This document shows, piece by piece, positions 17,962 to 24,648 of a stretch of DNA of 25,712 nucleotides (its first letter is position 1; each line of letters starts with the position of its first letter). Under the pieces are notes generated by a model, which made no database searches, was not told the DNA's origin, and saw only the letters and a program-made list of their open reading frames with translations. A program made the translations under genes and the position numbers. The DNA comes from Frankiales bacterium (GTDB lineage: Bacteria > Actinomycetota > Actinomycetes > Mycobacteriales > SCTD01), in the NCBI GenBank assembly GCA_025464915.1, contig JAODNF010000228.1, positions 1-25,712 of the forward strand. The letters are read 5' to 3'.

Positions 17962-18885
17962 ACAGGCCTGGTGGAGACGACGCCCGCCGCCGTCCCCTCG
18001 GTCGCGGGCCTGGCCCGCGCCCGCGCGACGGTCGGCGCCTACGTCGCGCTCACCAAGCCGCGGATCATCGAGCTGCTCCTGGTCACCACCGTCCCGACCA
18101 TGGTCCTGGCCGCCCACGGCTGGCCCGGCTGGGCGCTGACGGCGGCCACCCTCGTCGGCGGCTCGCTCGCGGCGGGGAGCGCCAACGCGCTCAACTGCTG
18201 GTGGGACCGCGACATCGACGTGGTGATGAACCGCACGTCCCGCCGCCCGCTGGCCCGGCACACGGTGACGCCTACCGCGGCGCTGGTCTTCGGCCTCGTG
18301 CTGGGAGCGCTGGCCACGTTCGAGCTCGCGCTCACCACGAACGTCCTGAGCGCGCTGCTCGCCGACGCCGCGATCGCGTTCTACGTCTGCGTCTACACGA
18401 TGCTGCTCAAGCGCCGGACCTCCCAGAACATCGTGTGGGGCGGCGCTGCCGGCTGCATGCCGGTCCTGATCGGCTGGTCGGCCGTCACCGACAGCCTGTC
18501 CTGGGCTGCGGTGGTGCTGTTCGCCGTGATCTTCTTCTGGACGCCCCCCCACTTCTGGGCGCTCGCCATGAAGTTCAAGGACGACTACGCCCGCGCGTCC
18601 GTCCCGATGCTGCCCGTCGTGGCGACGCCGGCGACGGTCGCGCGCCGGGTCGTCTGGTACTCGTGGGCGATGGTCGGCACCTCGTTGCTGCTCGCCCTCG
18701 ACGCGACCGGCCCGGTCTACCTGGGCTCTGCGGTGGTTCTGGGCGCCGTGTTCCTGTGGGAGGCGCACGGGCTCCAGCGCCAGGTGCTCTCCGGCGCCGA
18801 CTTCAAGCCGATGCGGCTGTTCCACTTCTCGATCACCTACCTCGCGCTGCTGTTCCTCGCGGTCGCCCTCGACCAGCTCGTCTGA
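17959..18885 (+). CDS. ctaB: Protoheme IX farnesyltransferase (heme O synthase)
   Basis: CtaB transfers a farnesyl group to heme B, giving heme O, the precursor of heme A for cytochrome c oxidase (UbiA superfamily, inner membrane). The protein is 308 aa with about nine hydrophobic segments. The first prenyl-diphosphate/Mg motif is NCWWDRDID (NxxxDxxxD) followed by MNRTSRRPL. The second acidic motif is KFKDDYARASVPM. YVALTKPRIIELLL marks the N-terminal family start. I chose GTG 17959 (MTGLVETTPA), which follows a TAGAGT box. The open frame from 17887 would add 24 residues with no matching signal. Confidence 0.94.
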   Translation: MTGLVETTPAAVPSVAGLARARATVGAYVALTKPRIIELLLVTTVPTMVLAAHGWPGWALTAATLVGGSLAAGSANALNCWWDRDIDVVMNRTSRRPLARHTVTPTAALVFGLVLGALATFELALTTNVLSALLADAAIAFYVCVYTMLLKRRTSQNIVWGGAAGCMPVLIGWSAVTDSLSWAAVVLFAVIFFWTPPHFWALAMKFKDDYARASVPMLPVVATPATVARRVVWYSWAMVGTSLLLALDATGPVYLGSAVVLGAVFLWEAHGLQRQVLSGADFKPMRLFHFSITYLALLFLAVALDQLV

Positions 18886-18893
18886 ATCCGCGT

Positions 18894-19010
18894 GCGTCCG
18901 CCCCGAGCGAGCGTGAGCGTGTGCACCTGAGCGGACGCAGCGCGAGCCCTCACCGGTAGCGTCCGCTCGACGTCCGAGCGGGCGGGTCCAGGTGAGCGGA
19001 CGCAAGGAGG
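18894..19010 (+). promoter_or_regulatory. Four-arm repeat leader ahead of the ATP-grasp gene (possible RNA switch)
   Basis: Four alternating complementary arms lie between ctaB and the next gene: GCGTCCGC (18894-18901), GAGCGGACGC (18929-18938), GCGTCCGCTC (18959-18968) and GAGCGGACGC (18994-19003). Arms 1:2 with 3:4, or arms 2:3, can pair, but not both. Arm 4 ends directly against the ribosome binding site AAGGAGG (19004-19010). The 2:3 hairpin could also be the ctaB terminator. No known riboswitch class is recognised. Confidence 0.45.
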
Positions 19011-19016
19011 CGACAG

Positions 19017-19865
19017 GTGCGGGTGGCGCTGGCGACCTGTGAGGCGTGGCCGGAGCTCGACGCCGACGGGCCGCTGCTGCTGGAGGCGTTCGCGGACGAG
19101 GGGATCGACCTCGAGCTGCCCGTCTGGGACGACCCGGGCGTCGACTGGTCCTCCTACGACCTGACGGTCATCCGCTGCACCTGGGACTACTGGGGCAAGC
19201 ACGACGCCTATCTCGACTGGACCCGCCGGGTGCCGCGGCTGGCGAACCACCCGGACGTGGTGGCGTGGAACACCGACAAGACCTACCTCAAGCGGCTGGC
19301 CGACGCGGGCATCCCGGTCGTGCCCACGGTCTGGCTTGCCCCCGGCGCGGACTTCACGCCTCCGGCGTACCCGTTCGTCGTGAAGCCCTCCGTGAGCGCC
19401 GGCGCCCGTGACACGGCCGCCTACGAGCCCGGTGCGACGGCTGCGGCTGCCCACGTGGCCGACCTGCACACCCGCGGCAAGACCGTGATGGTCCAGCCCT
19501 ACGTCGAGGCCGTCGACACCGCGGGGGAGACCTCGGTGCTGGTCTTCGAGGGGGTCGTGTCGCACGGGGCGCGCAAGTCAGCGGTCCTCACCAAGGGCGC
19601 CGGCGAGGCGGAGCTGGGCTCGTGGGAGATGGGGCCGCGAGAGCCGTCGGCCGAGGAGATCGCACTGGCGGAGCGGACGGTGGCGGTGGCGCAGTCGTGG
19701 GGTCACGACCTGCTCTACGCGCGGGTCGACATCCTGCCCGGACCGGTGGTCGTCGAGCTCGAGGTCACCGAGCCGTCGCTGTTCCTGGTGCACGCGCCAG
19801 GGTCGGCTGCTCGCTACGCGCAGGCTGTGCGCCGGTGGACAGAGCGAGCCAGCTCGCAGCCGTGA
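19017..19865 (+). CDS. ATP-grasp domain protein of unknown substrate
   Basis: This is a predicted ATP-dependent carboxylate-amine/thiol ligase of the ATP-grasp fold (RimK/glutathione-synthetase-like), 282 aa. Visible are an N-terminal alpha/beta domain (RVALATCEAWPEL), DDPGVDWSSYDLTVIRCTWDY, then the grasp: AWNTDKTYLKRLADAGIPVVPT, the ATP-binding lysine strand YPFVVKPSVSAGARDT, the nucleotide strand VMVQPYVEAVDTAGETS, and the Mg-binding end VVELEVTEPSLFL. I know similar uncharacterised proteins in actinobacteria (same AWNTDK, KPxVSAG and ELEVTEPSLFL blocks), but no function. The start at GTG 19017 has a perfect AAGGAGG 6 nt upstream. Its last 101 bp overlap the 3' end of ctaA on the other strand. 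Confidence 0.88.
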   Translation: MRVALATCEAWPELDADGPLLLEAFADEGIDLELPVWDDPGVDWSSYDLTVIRCTWDYWGKHDAYLDWTRRVPRLANHPDVVAWNTDKTYLKRLADAGIPVVPTVWLAPGADFTPPAYPFVVKPSVSAGARDTAAYEPGATAAAAHVADLHTRGKTVMVQPYVEAVDTAGETSVLVFEGVVSHGARKSAVLTKGAGEAELGSWEMGPREPSAEEIALAERTVAVAQSWGHDLLYARVDILPGPVVVELEVTEPSLFLVHAPGSAARYAQAVRRWTERASSQP

Positions 19866-20679
19866 ACACGCACGTGGCCAGCGCCACGTGGAGGGCGACG
19901 GCGGCGGCCGGCACCCCGTGGAAGTACTGCCAGTAGCCCAGGCCGGCCTGGGCGGCGAGCAGTCCCAGCAGGGCCAGCGTCCAGAGCCGGTACGTCGTGC
20001 GCCAGCCCACCACGACGAGCGCGAGAACCAGGCCGCTGAGCAGCCAGACCCCGTCGGCGTGCAGCTGGGTGATGTCGCGCGGGTTGAACGGCAGCCGCTC
20101 GACCTTCCTGGCGTCGCCCGCGTGCGGTCCGGTGCCGGTCACGAGCGTCCCGAGCACCAGCACCACTGAGGTAGCGGCGACCGACCCCCACGCCAGCCCG
20201 CGAATGGACACTGCGCTGCGGTTTCTGGGGTCATTTTCGAAGCGCAGTGTCCATTCGCGGCCAGGAAGGCGGGACAGGAGGGCGGCTGCGGCGAGGACGA
20301 GGGGGAAGCTGGTCAGGAAGTGCAGGATCAGGACGTACGGGTTGAGGCCGCTGAGCACGAGCAGCCCGCCGATGACGGCCTGGATCGGTACGACGAGGGC
20401 CTGCACCGCCGCGAGCCGGGTGTGCTCCCGCGCGTGCTTGCGGACCGCGAGCACGAGCAGGATCCCGACGCCCTCCATGGCGACCGCGAGCAGCCGGTTG
20501 CCGAACTCGATGTAGCCGTGCGACCCGAGCGCGGCGGTGTTGGTCAGCGAGCCGCCGGAGCACCGCGGCCAGGTCGGGCAGCCGAGGCCGGAGCCGGTCA
20601 CGCGCACCGCGGTACCGCTCACGACGAGCAGCATCTGCAGCCCCAGCGCGAGCTGCGCGAGCCGACGTACCAGGAGCAC
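19765..20679 (-). CDS. ctaA: Heme A synthase (COX15/CtaA family)
   Basis: CtaA oxidises the C8 methyl of heme O to a formyl group, making heme A for the aa3-type oxidase (inner membrane). The protein is 304 aa with about eight hydrophobic segments in two homologous halves. Visible are the external cysteine pair GCPTWPRC, the SHGYIEFGNRLL stretch with the functional Glu, and candidate heme-ligand histidines in LILHFLTSF, ITQLHADG and VALHVALAT. The first half has EFGNR where Bacillus-type enzymes have E-x-x-H-R, a difference I recall in other actinobacteria. Residues about 141-161, in the linker between the two halves, are encoded by a 63-bp palindromic element with atypical codons. The start is GTG 20679, directly after a TAGGCT box. 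The C-terminal tail overlaps the convergent ATP-grasp gene. Confidence 0.92.
   Translation of the reverse strand: MLLVRRLAQLALGLQMLLVVSGTAVRVTGSGLGCPTWPRCSGGSLTNTAALGSHGYIEFGNRLLAVAMEGVGILLVLAVRKHAREHTRLAAVQALVVPIQAVIGGLLVLSGLNPYVLILHFLTSFPLVLAAAALLSRLPGREWTLRFENDPRNRSAVSIRGLAWGSVAATSVVLVLGTLVTGTGPHAGDARKVERLPFNPRDITQLHADGVWLLSGLVLALVVVGWRTTYRLWTLALLGLLAAQAGLGYWQYFHGVPAAAVALHVALATCVFTAASWLALSTGAQPARSEQPTLARAPGTATAR
20198..20260. repeat. 63-bp palindromic element in frame inside ctaA
   Basis: Bases 20198-20217 and 20241-20260 are perfect 20-bp inverted repeats around a 23-nt loop. The total of 63 nt is exactly 21 codons, and removing it would leave a continuous ctaA frame (LPG joined to LAWG). 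Its GC is 38 of 63 (60%). The ctaA frame uses GAA, ACA, AAT, AGA, GCA and ATT here, codons rare in the rest of the gene. It encodes the linker between the two membrane halves of CtaA. Confidence 0.85.
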
Positions 20680-20685
20680 GGCGCC

Positions 20686-20691
20686 AGCCTA
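20686..20691 (-). promoter_or_regulatory. Candidate leaderless start of ctaA
   Basis: On the minus strand TAGGCT is followed by 6 nt (GGCGCC) and then the GTG of ctaA at 20679. No ribosome binding site is present, so the transcript is probably leaderless. No clear -35 is seen. Confidence 0.5.
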
Positions 20692-20724
20692 GGTGCGGCT
20701 GTGACCGACGCCCTACCGGGAAAG

Positions 20725-20740
20725 CGGACTCCGGAGTCCG
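20725..20740. promoter_or_regulatory. 16-bp perfect palindrome, candidate TetR operator
   Basis: CGGACTCCGGAGTCCG is its own reverse complement. It lies in the divergent ctaA/MFS gap, over the -35 region of the MFS promoter (about -37 to -22 from a start at 20762). The TetR-family gene in the same operon is the obvious candidate to bind it. Confidence 0.6.
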
Positions 20741-20747
20741 GTTCTGC

Positions 20748-20764
20748 CGTAGGTTGCCTACGTG
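20748..20764 (+). promoter_or_regulatory. Leaderless promoter of the MFS gene with overlapping small palindrome
   Basis: TAGGTT (20750-20755) is 6 nt from the GTG at 20762, with no ribosome binding site, a leaderless arrangement. CGTAGG-TTG-CCTACG (20748-20762) is an inverted repeat lying over the -10 box and the first base of the start codon. It could be a second half of the regulator site. Confidence 0.5.
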
Positions 20765-22204
20765 CGACCTCATCCGCAGCGCACGCTGCTCGTCCTGACC
20801 CTTCCGGCGCTCGCGTACTCGCTGGCGCAGACGATGCTCGTCCCCGCCTTCGGCGACCTCGAGACCGAGCTGCACCACGGCCCGGCCGACATCACCTGGG
20901 TGCTGACGTCGTACCTGGTCTCGGCGGCGGTGTTCACCCCGCTCGTCGGCCGTCTCGGCGACCAGGTCGGCAAGCGCCGGATGCTGGTGCTGTCCGTCAT
21001 CGCGTTCGCGGTCGGCAACGTCATCTCCGCGCTCGGTGGGACGTACGCGCTGGTCCTCGGCGGCCGGGTCGTGCAGGGCATCGCGGGCGGCATGTTCCCG
21101 CTGGTCTTCGGGATCCTGCGCGACGAGTTCCCGCCGGAGAAGGTCGGCAGCGCGATCGGCTTCGTCAGCTCCACGCTCGGCATCGGCGGTGGCGTGGGTC
21201 TGCTGCTCGGCGGGACGATGGTCGACTCGCTCGGCTACGCGTCCGTCTTCTGGCTGGGCGCGATCGCCTCCGCCATCTCGGTGGTTATGATCCAGCTGCT
21301 CGTCCCGGAGTCGCCGGTCCGCGTGCCCGGGCGGACGGACTACCGCGGTGCGCTGCTGCTGGGCCTGGGGCTGGTCGCCGGGCTGCTGGGCGTCTCCCAG
21401 GGCAAGCCCTGGGGCTGGTCGGACCCGCGCGTCGTCTCGCTGCTCGTCGCCGGCCCGGTGCTCCTCGTCGTGTGGTTCCTGGTGCAGCAGCGCACCCGGG
21501 AGCCGCTGGTGGACGTCTCGCTCCTCAGCCACCGGCCGGTGCTGCTCACCAACCTCGCCACGCTGCTCGTCGGCTTCGGCATGTTCGGCGCCTACGTCCT
21601 GGTGCCGCAGATCGTCGAGGCGCCGACCTCGACCGGCTACGGCTTCGGCGGCAGCGCCACCCACGCCGGCCTGCTCATGCTCCCCGGGTCGCTGTGCATG
21701 TTCTTCTTCGGGCCGGTGTCCGGGACCCTCGGGACCAAGCACGGGCACCAGGTGTCGCTGTTCCTCGGCGCGGTGCTGTCGGCCACCGGGCTCGGGCTCC
21801 TTGCCGCGTTCCACGGCTCCGACGCGTCGATCCTGGGCTTCTTCACGATCGTGACCCTCGGCATCGCGTTCGCGTTCGCCGCCATGCCCAACCTGATCGT
21901 CGCCTCGGTGCCGCCGACGCAGACCGGCTCGGCGACGGGCTTCAACGCGGTGGTGCGGTCGGTCGGGTCCTCGGCGGGTACGCAGGTCACGGCCGTCGTC
22001 GTCGCGGCGACTGTCGTCGGATCGGCGCTGCCGAAGGACTCCGGCTACGTCACCGCCCTCGGGATCTGCTCGGGGGTCTCGCTGCTGGCCGCCGTGCTCG
22101 CCTTCCTGGTGCCCTCCGCGAAGACGCCGCACGTGCTGGTCTCCGAGGAGCGCGGAGCGGCATCCCTGCTGCCTGACCCGGCGCTCGCCGCGGACCTGGC
22201 GTGA
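20762..22204 (+). CDS. MFS transporter, probable drug:H+ antiporter (EmrB/QacA-like)
   Basis: This is a predicted proton-driven efflux permease of the inner membrane, 480 aa. Many hydrophobic segments run throughout, about 14, as in the DHA2 subfamily. Visible are WVLTSYLVSAAVFTPLVGRLGDQVGKRR (motif D1 plus motif A, about 43-70, given by position), GGRVVQGIAGGMFPLVFGIL (motif B region) and GIGGGVGLLLGGTMVD (motif C, the antiporter signature). A downstream TetR gene overlaps by 4 bases. Drug export is inferred from family and context; the substrate is unknown. Confidence 0.88.
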   Translation: MRPHPQRTLLVLTLPALAYSLAQTMLVPAFGDLETELHHGPADITWVLTSYLVSAAVFTPLVGRLGDQVGKRRMLVLSVIAFAVGNVISALGGTYALVLGGRVVQGIAGGMFPLVFGILRDEFPPEKVGSAIGFVSSTLGIGGGVGLLLGGTMVDSLGYASVFWLGAIASAISVVMIQLLVPESPVRVPGRTDYRGALLLGLGLVAGLLGVSQGKPWGWSDPRVVSLLVAGPVLLVVWFLVQQRTREPLVDVSLLSHRPVLLTNLATLLVGFGMFGAYVLVPQIVEAPTSTGYGFGGSATHAGLLMLPGSLCMFFFGPVSGTLGTKHGHQVSLFLGAVLSATGLGLLAAFHGSDASILGFFTIVTLGIAFAFAAMPNLIVASVPPTQTGSATGFNAVVRSVGSSAGTQVTAVVVAATVVGSALPKDSGYVTALGICSGVSLLAAVLAFLVPSAKTPHVLVSEERGAASLLPDPALAADLA

Positions 22205-22743
22205 GGCTCCGGGCGGACGCCGCCCGCAACGGCGCCCTCGTGCTGGACGCGGCGCGCGAGGTCTTCGCCGAGCAGGGGCTGTCCGCCGGCATCGACGACG
22301 TCGCGGCGCGGGCCGGCGTCGGCAAGGCCACCGTCTACCGCTGCTGGCCGACCAAGGACGCCCTGGTCGCGGCTGTCACCAGCGTCCGCGTCGACGAGTT
22401 CACGGCACGCGTCGTCGCTGCGCGGGACGAGCCAGACGCCCCGGCCGCCTTCGCACGACTCATGCTCGACGCCGCCGAGTCCTGTGCCGGCAACAAGCTC
22501 CTGCACGAGGGGCTGATCTCCGAGACGCCCGCGCTCGCCGCCAAGCGCGCCCAGTGCCGCGCCGCGATGCAGGAGCTGATCGACGGGGCCATCGCCGCGG
22601 GCGGGATGCGCGCCGACCTCCGCTCCGAGGACGTGACGTTGCTGTTCAACGGTGCCACGTCGCAGCTGAAGGCAGCCGGTGAGACCGATCCGGCCGTCTG
22701 GCGCCGCTACGCCGGTCTCGTCGTCGCGGCCACCCGCCCCTGA
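22201..22743 (+). CDS. TetR/AcrR-family transcriptional regulator
   Basis: This is a probable repressor of the MFS exporter. The protein is 180 aa. The N-terminal DNA-binding domain is visible (VLDAAREVFAEQG, then the helix-turn-helix IDDVAARAGVGKATVYRCW, about residues 30-49, then PTKDALVAAV). The remaining helices form the ligand-binding and dimer domain. The GTG start overlaps the MFS stop (GTGA at 22201-22204), so both proteins come from one message. Autoregulation through the 16-bp palindrome at 20725-20740 is likely. Binding of the exported compound would release repression, as in the classical family model. Confidence 0.92.
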   Translation: MRLRADAARNGALVLDAAREVFAEQGLSAGIDDVAARAGVGKATVYRCWPTKDALVAAVTSVRVDEFTARVVAARDEPDAPAAFARLMLDAAESCAGNKLLHEGLISETPALAAKRAQCRAAMQELIDGAIAAGGMRADLRSEDVTLLFNGATSQLKAAGETDPAVWRRYAGLVVAATRP

Positions 22744-22753
22744 TCCCCGCGGC

Positions 22754-22807
22754 CCCAGGGACTTCTCTGCTGGACGCGCCGGCGAGCCGGACCCGGCAGT
22801 CCCTGGG
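22754..22807. terminator. Stem-loop between convergent tetR and ABC-2 permease genes
   Basis: CCCAGGGACT (22754-22763) and AGTCCCTGGG (22798-22807) are perfect 10-bp inverted repeats. An inner CTGCTGG/CCGGCAG pairing can extend the structure. It lies 11 nt after the tetR stop and 12 nt beyond the stop of the opposing gene, so it is a likely bidirectional terminator. Confidence 0.7.
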
Positions 22808-22818
22808 CTGTCGGGGGG

Positions 22819-23580
22819 TCACTCCCAGCGGAACAGGCGGCTGGCGGCGGTGAGGCTGACGACGGCCCACACCGCGAGCACCAGCAGGTCCTGGCCGGAC
22901 CAGGTGGCGTGCTGGAGCAGCTGGCGCAGCCCGTCCGAGAGCGCCGCCGTCGGCAGCAGCCGAGCGACGTCCTGGCCGGGGCCGAGCTCCGACAGCGGGT
23001 AGAGCACCCCGCCGAGCGACAGCAGCACGAACCAGAGCAGGTTCGCCGCGGCGAGGGTCGTGAGCCCGCGCAGGGTCCCTCCGAGGAGCAGCCCCAGCCC
23101 CGAGAACGCGGCAGTTCCCAGGACGAGGAGAGCAACGGTTCCGAACACCGACCCGTGCGGCTGCCAGCCGAGCAGGGCGCCGACGAGGCAGATCAGGGCG
23201 ACCTGCAGCACCTCGACGAGCAGCACCGCCGACGTCTTCGCGAGCAGCAGCACCGAGCGCGGCAGGGGCGTGGCCCCGAGGCGCTTCAGGACGCCGTACT
23301 GCCTCTCGAAGCCGGTGCCGATGGCCTGGCCCGTGAAGGCCGCGCTCATGACGGCGAGCGCCAGCACGCCCGGCACGAAGAAGTCGATGCGGCGGCCGGT
23401 GACGTTGACGAACGGCACCTGCGAGAGCACCACCAGCAGGCCGAGCGGGATGACCAGCGTCAGCAGCACCTGCTCGCCGTTGCGCAGGAGCAGCGTCAGC
23501 TCGGCCCGGGTCTGGGCCCGCAGCATCTGCCCGCGCGGGGCAGCCTCGCCCCGCGGCGCCAGCGACGGCCAGGTCGTCAC
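22819..23580 (-). CDS. ABC-2 type transporter permease
   Basis: This is the membrane subunit of an ABC exporter, 253 aa. After a hydrophilic start there are six hydrophobic segments, beginning with QVLLTLVIPLGLLVVL. It has the ABC-2 layout of TM1, a long loop (PGVLALAVMSAAFTGQAIGTGFER..GVLKRLGATPLPR) and then the remaining helices. GVLKRLGATP is the usual cytoplasmic motif of DrrB-like permeases. I chose GTG 23580, which overlaps the stop of the small ORF upstream as GTGA; ATG 23526 is an alternative. The frame stays open to 23805, but that stretch overlaps the ATPase gene and the repeats. It works with the ATPase encoded just upstream. Confidence 0.88.
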   Translation of the reverse strand: MTTWPSLAPRGEAAPRGQMLRAQTRAELTLLLRNGEQVLLTLVIPLGLLVVLSQVPFVNVTGRRIDFFVPGVLALAVMSAAFTGQAIGTGFERQYGVLKRLGATPLPRSVLLLAKTSAVLLVEVLQVALICLVGALLGWQPHGSVFGTVALLVLGTAAFSGLGLLLGGTLRGLTTLAAANLLWFVLLSLGGVLYPLSELGPGQDVARLLPTAALSDGLRQLLQHATWSGQDLLVLAVWAVVSLTAASRLFRWE

Positions 23581-23726
23581 GCCGCGCCCCCACAGTGCGG
23601 GGTGCCCGCGTGGGCGCGAGCCCGCCGTCCGCACAGTGGGCGAGGCTCGTCGGCACCGTGCGGGGTGCCCGCGTGGGCGCGAGCGCGCGGTCCGCACGGT
23701 GCGGACCGGGACGGTGCCGCCGTCAT
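23577..23726 (-). CDS. Candidate 49-codon repeat-containing ORF bridging the ABC genes
   Basis: An ATG (23726) overlaps the ATPase stop as ATGA. The frame runs 49 codons and its TGA overlaps the GTG of the permease gene as GTGA, so it joins the two genes without a free base. It encodes two copies, 21 residues apart, of a CG(P/R)RARAHAGTPH block, with two further Cys/His-containing ends. I recognise no family. It may be a real small protein, a coupling device, or a frame imposed by the DNA repeat. Confidence 0.35.
   Translation of the reverse strand: MTAAPSRSAPCGPRARAHAGTPHGADEPRPLCGRRARAHAGTPHCGGAA
23595..23701. repeat. Two 44-bp direct repeats (63-bp period) with palindrome
   Basis: Bases 23595-23638 and 23658-23701 match at 41 of 44 positions. 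Each holds the small hairpin GCGGG-GTG-CCCGC. The second runs into a larger palindrome, GGTCCGCA-CGG-TGCGGACC (23689-23707). The period of 63 bp keeps the small ORF in frame. The repeats resemble dispersed extragenic palindromes, but only one locus is visible here. Confidence 0.85.
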
Positions 23727-24625
23727 GCGCGGAGCTCGTGGCCGGTGAGGTCGAGGAAGACGTCCTCGAGGGTGCGGCGGGTCTGCAGGCCCTGGGGCAG
23801 GACACCGCGAGTGGCGCACCAGGCGGTGACGCCGGCGAGCAGCTGCGGGCCGTCCGGGCCCTCGACCAGGTAGGTGCCGGCGGGCGACTCCTTGCCGACG
23901 GCGTCCGGACCGAGCGAGCGCAGCAGGTCGTCGACGTCGAGGCCCACGGGTCCCGTGAAGCGCACGAAGGCCTGCGCGGACGAGGTGAGCTCGGGAACGG
24001 TCCCCGCGGCCACGACCTTGCCGTGGTCGATCACGTAGACCTCGTCGGCCAGGTGCTCGGCCTCGTCCATGAGGTGCGTGGTGAGCAGGACCGACACGCC
24101 CTCGGCGCGCAGGTGCTCGACCAGGTCCCAGGTCGCGCGGCGGGCCTGCGGGTCGAGACCGGCGGTCGGCTCGTCGAGGAAGACCAGCTCGGGCCGGCCC
24201 ACGACGGCCATCGCCAGCGACAGCCGCTGCTGCTGCCCACCGGACAGCCGGCGGTAGGACGTGCCCGCGACCTCCTCGAGCCCCAGCAGCGACAGCAGCG
24301 CGTCGGGGTCGTGGGGATGGGCGTAGAAGCGGCTGAACAGGGTCAGCAGCTCGCGGGCCTTGAGCCCGGGGTAGCCGCCGCCGCCCTGCGGCATGACGCC
24401 CACCCGGGCCCTCGTCGAGGCGGGCGTGCCGCCGAGCACCCGCACAGTGCCCCCGTCGGCCTGCCGGAAGCCCTCGCAGACCTCGACGGTGCTGGTCTTG
24501 CCCGCGCCGTTGGGGCCGAGCAGGGCCACCACGGAGCCCGCGGGAACGGACAGGGACAGGCCGTCGACAGCGGTGCGGTCGCCGTACCGCTTGACGAGGT
24601 CGACGACCTCCAGGGCGGCGGTCAC
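23723..24625 (-). CDS. ABC exporter ATP-binding protein (DrrA/CcmA-like)
   Basis: This is the ATPase of a two-component ABC-2 exporter, 300 aa. Visible are VTAALEVVDLVKRYG, Walker A GPNGAGKTST, the Q-loop GVMPQGGGGYPGL, the signature RLSGGQQQRLSLA, Walker B LVFLDEPTAGLD, the H-loop LLTTHLMDEAE and a C-terminal DrrA-like extension ending RRTLEDVFLDLTG. I chose GTG 24625 because the protein then begins at the family start and a TAGGAT box lies 7 nt upstream (leaderless). The frame is open further upstream antisense to sufR. An ABC exporter pair beside sufR is a conserved neighbourhood (the Rv1457c-Rv1460 region in M. tuberculosis, from memory); the substrate is unknown. Confidence 0.92.
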   Translation of the reverse strand: MTAALEVVDLVKRYGDRTAVDGLSLSVPAGSVVALLGPNGAGKTSTVEVCEGFRQADGGTVRVLGGTPASTRARVGVMPQGGGGYPGLKARELLTLFSRFYAHPHDPDALLSLLGLEEVAGTSYRRLSGGQQQRLSLAMAVVGRPELVFLDEPTAGLDPQARRATWDLVEHLRAEGVSVLLTTHLMDEAEHLADEVYVIDHGKVVAAGTVPELTSSAQAFVRFTGPVGLDVDDLLRSLGPDAVGKESPAGTYLVEGPDGPQLLAGVTAWCATRGVLPQGLQTRRTLEDVFLDLTGHELRA

Positions 24626-24632
24626 CGGGCGA

Positions 24633-24638
24633 ATCCTA
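24633..24638 (-). promoter_or_regulatory. Candidate leaderless start of the ABC ATPase gene
   Basis: On the minus strand TAGGAT is followed by 7 nt and then the GTG at 24625, with no ribosome binding site. Confidence 0.5.
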
Positions 24639-24648
24639 GTGATCCAGG

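Noticed and set aside
16363..19005. 880-codon open frame on - across tkt and ctaB
   Set aside because: It is an out-of-frame shadow of tkt continuing antisense to ctaB; the protein is Arg/Gly/Pro-rich and matches nothing.
20231..22132. 633-codon open frame on - opposite the MFS gene
   Set aside because: It is antisense to a clear MFS transporter, and its C-terminal part is the wrong frame of ctaA.
23595..23701. CRISPR-like array
   Set aside because: There are only two repeat units with a 19-nt gap, the repeats are not identical, and no cas gene is near.
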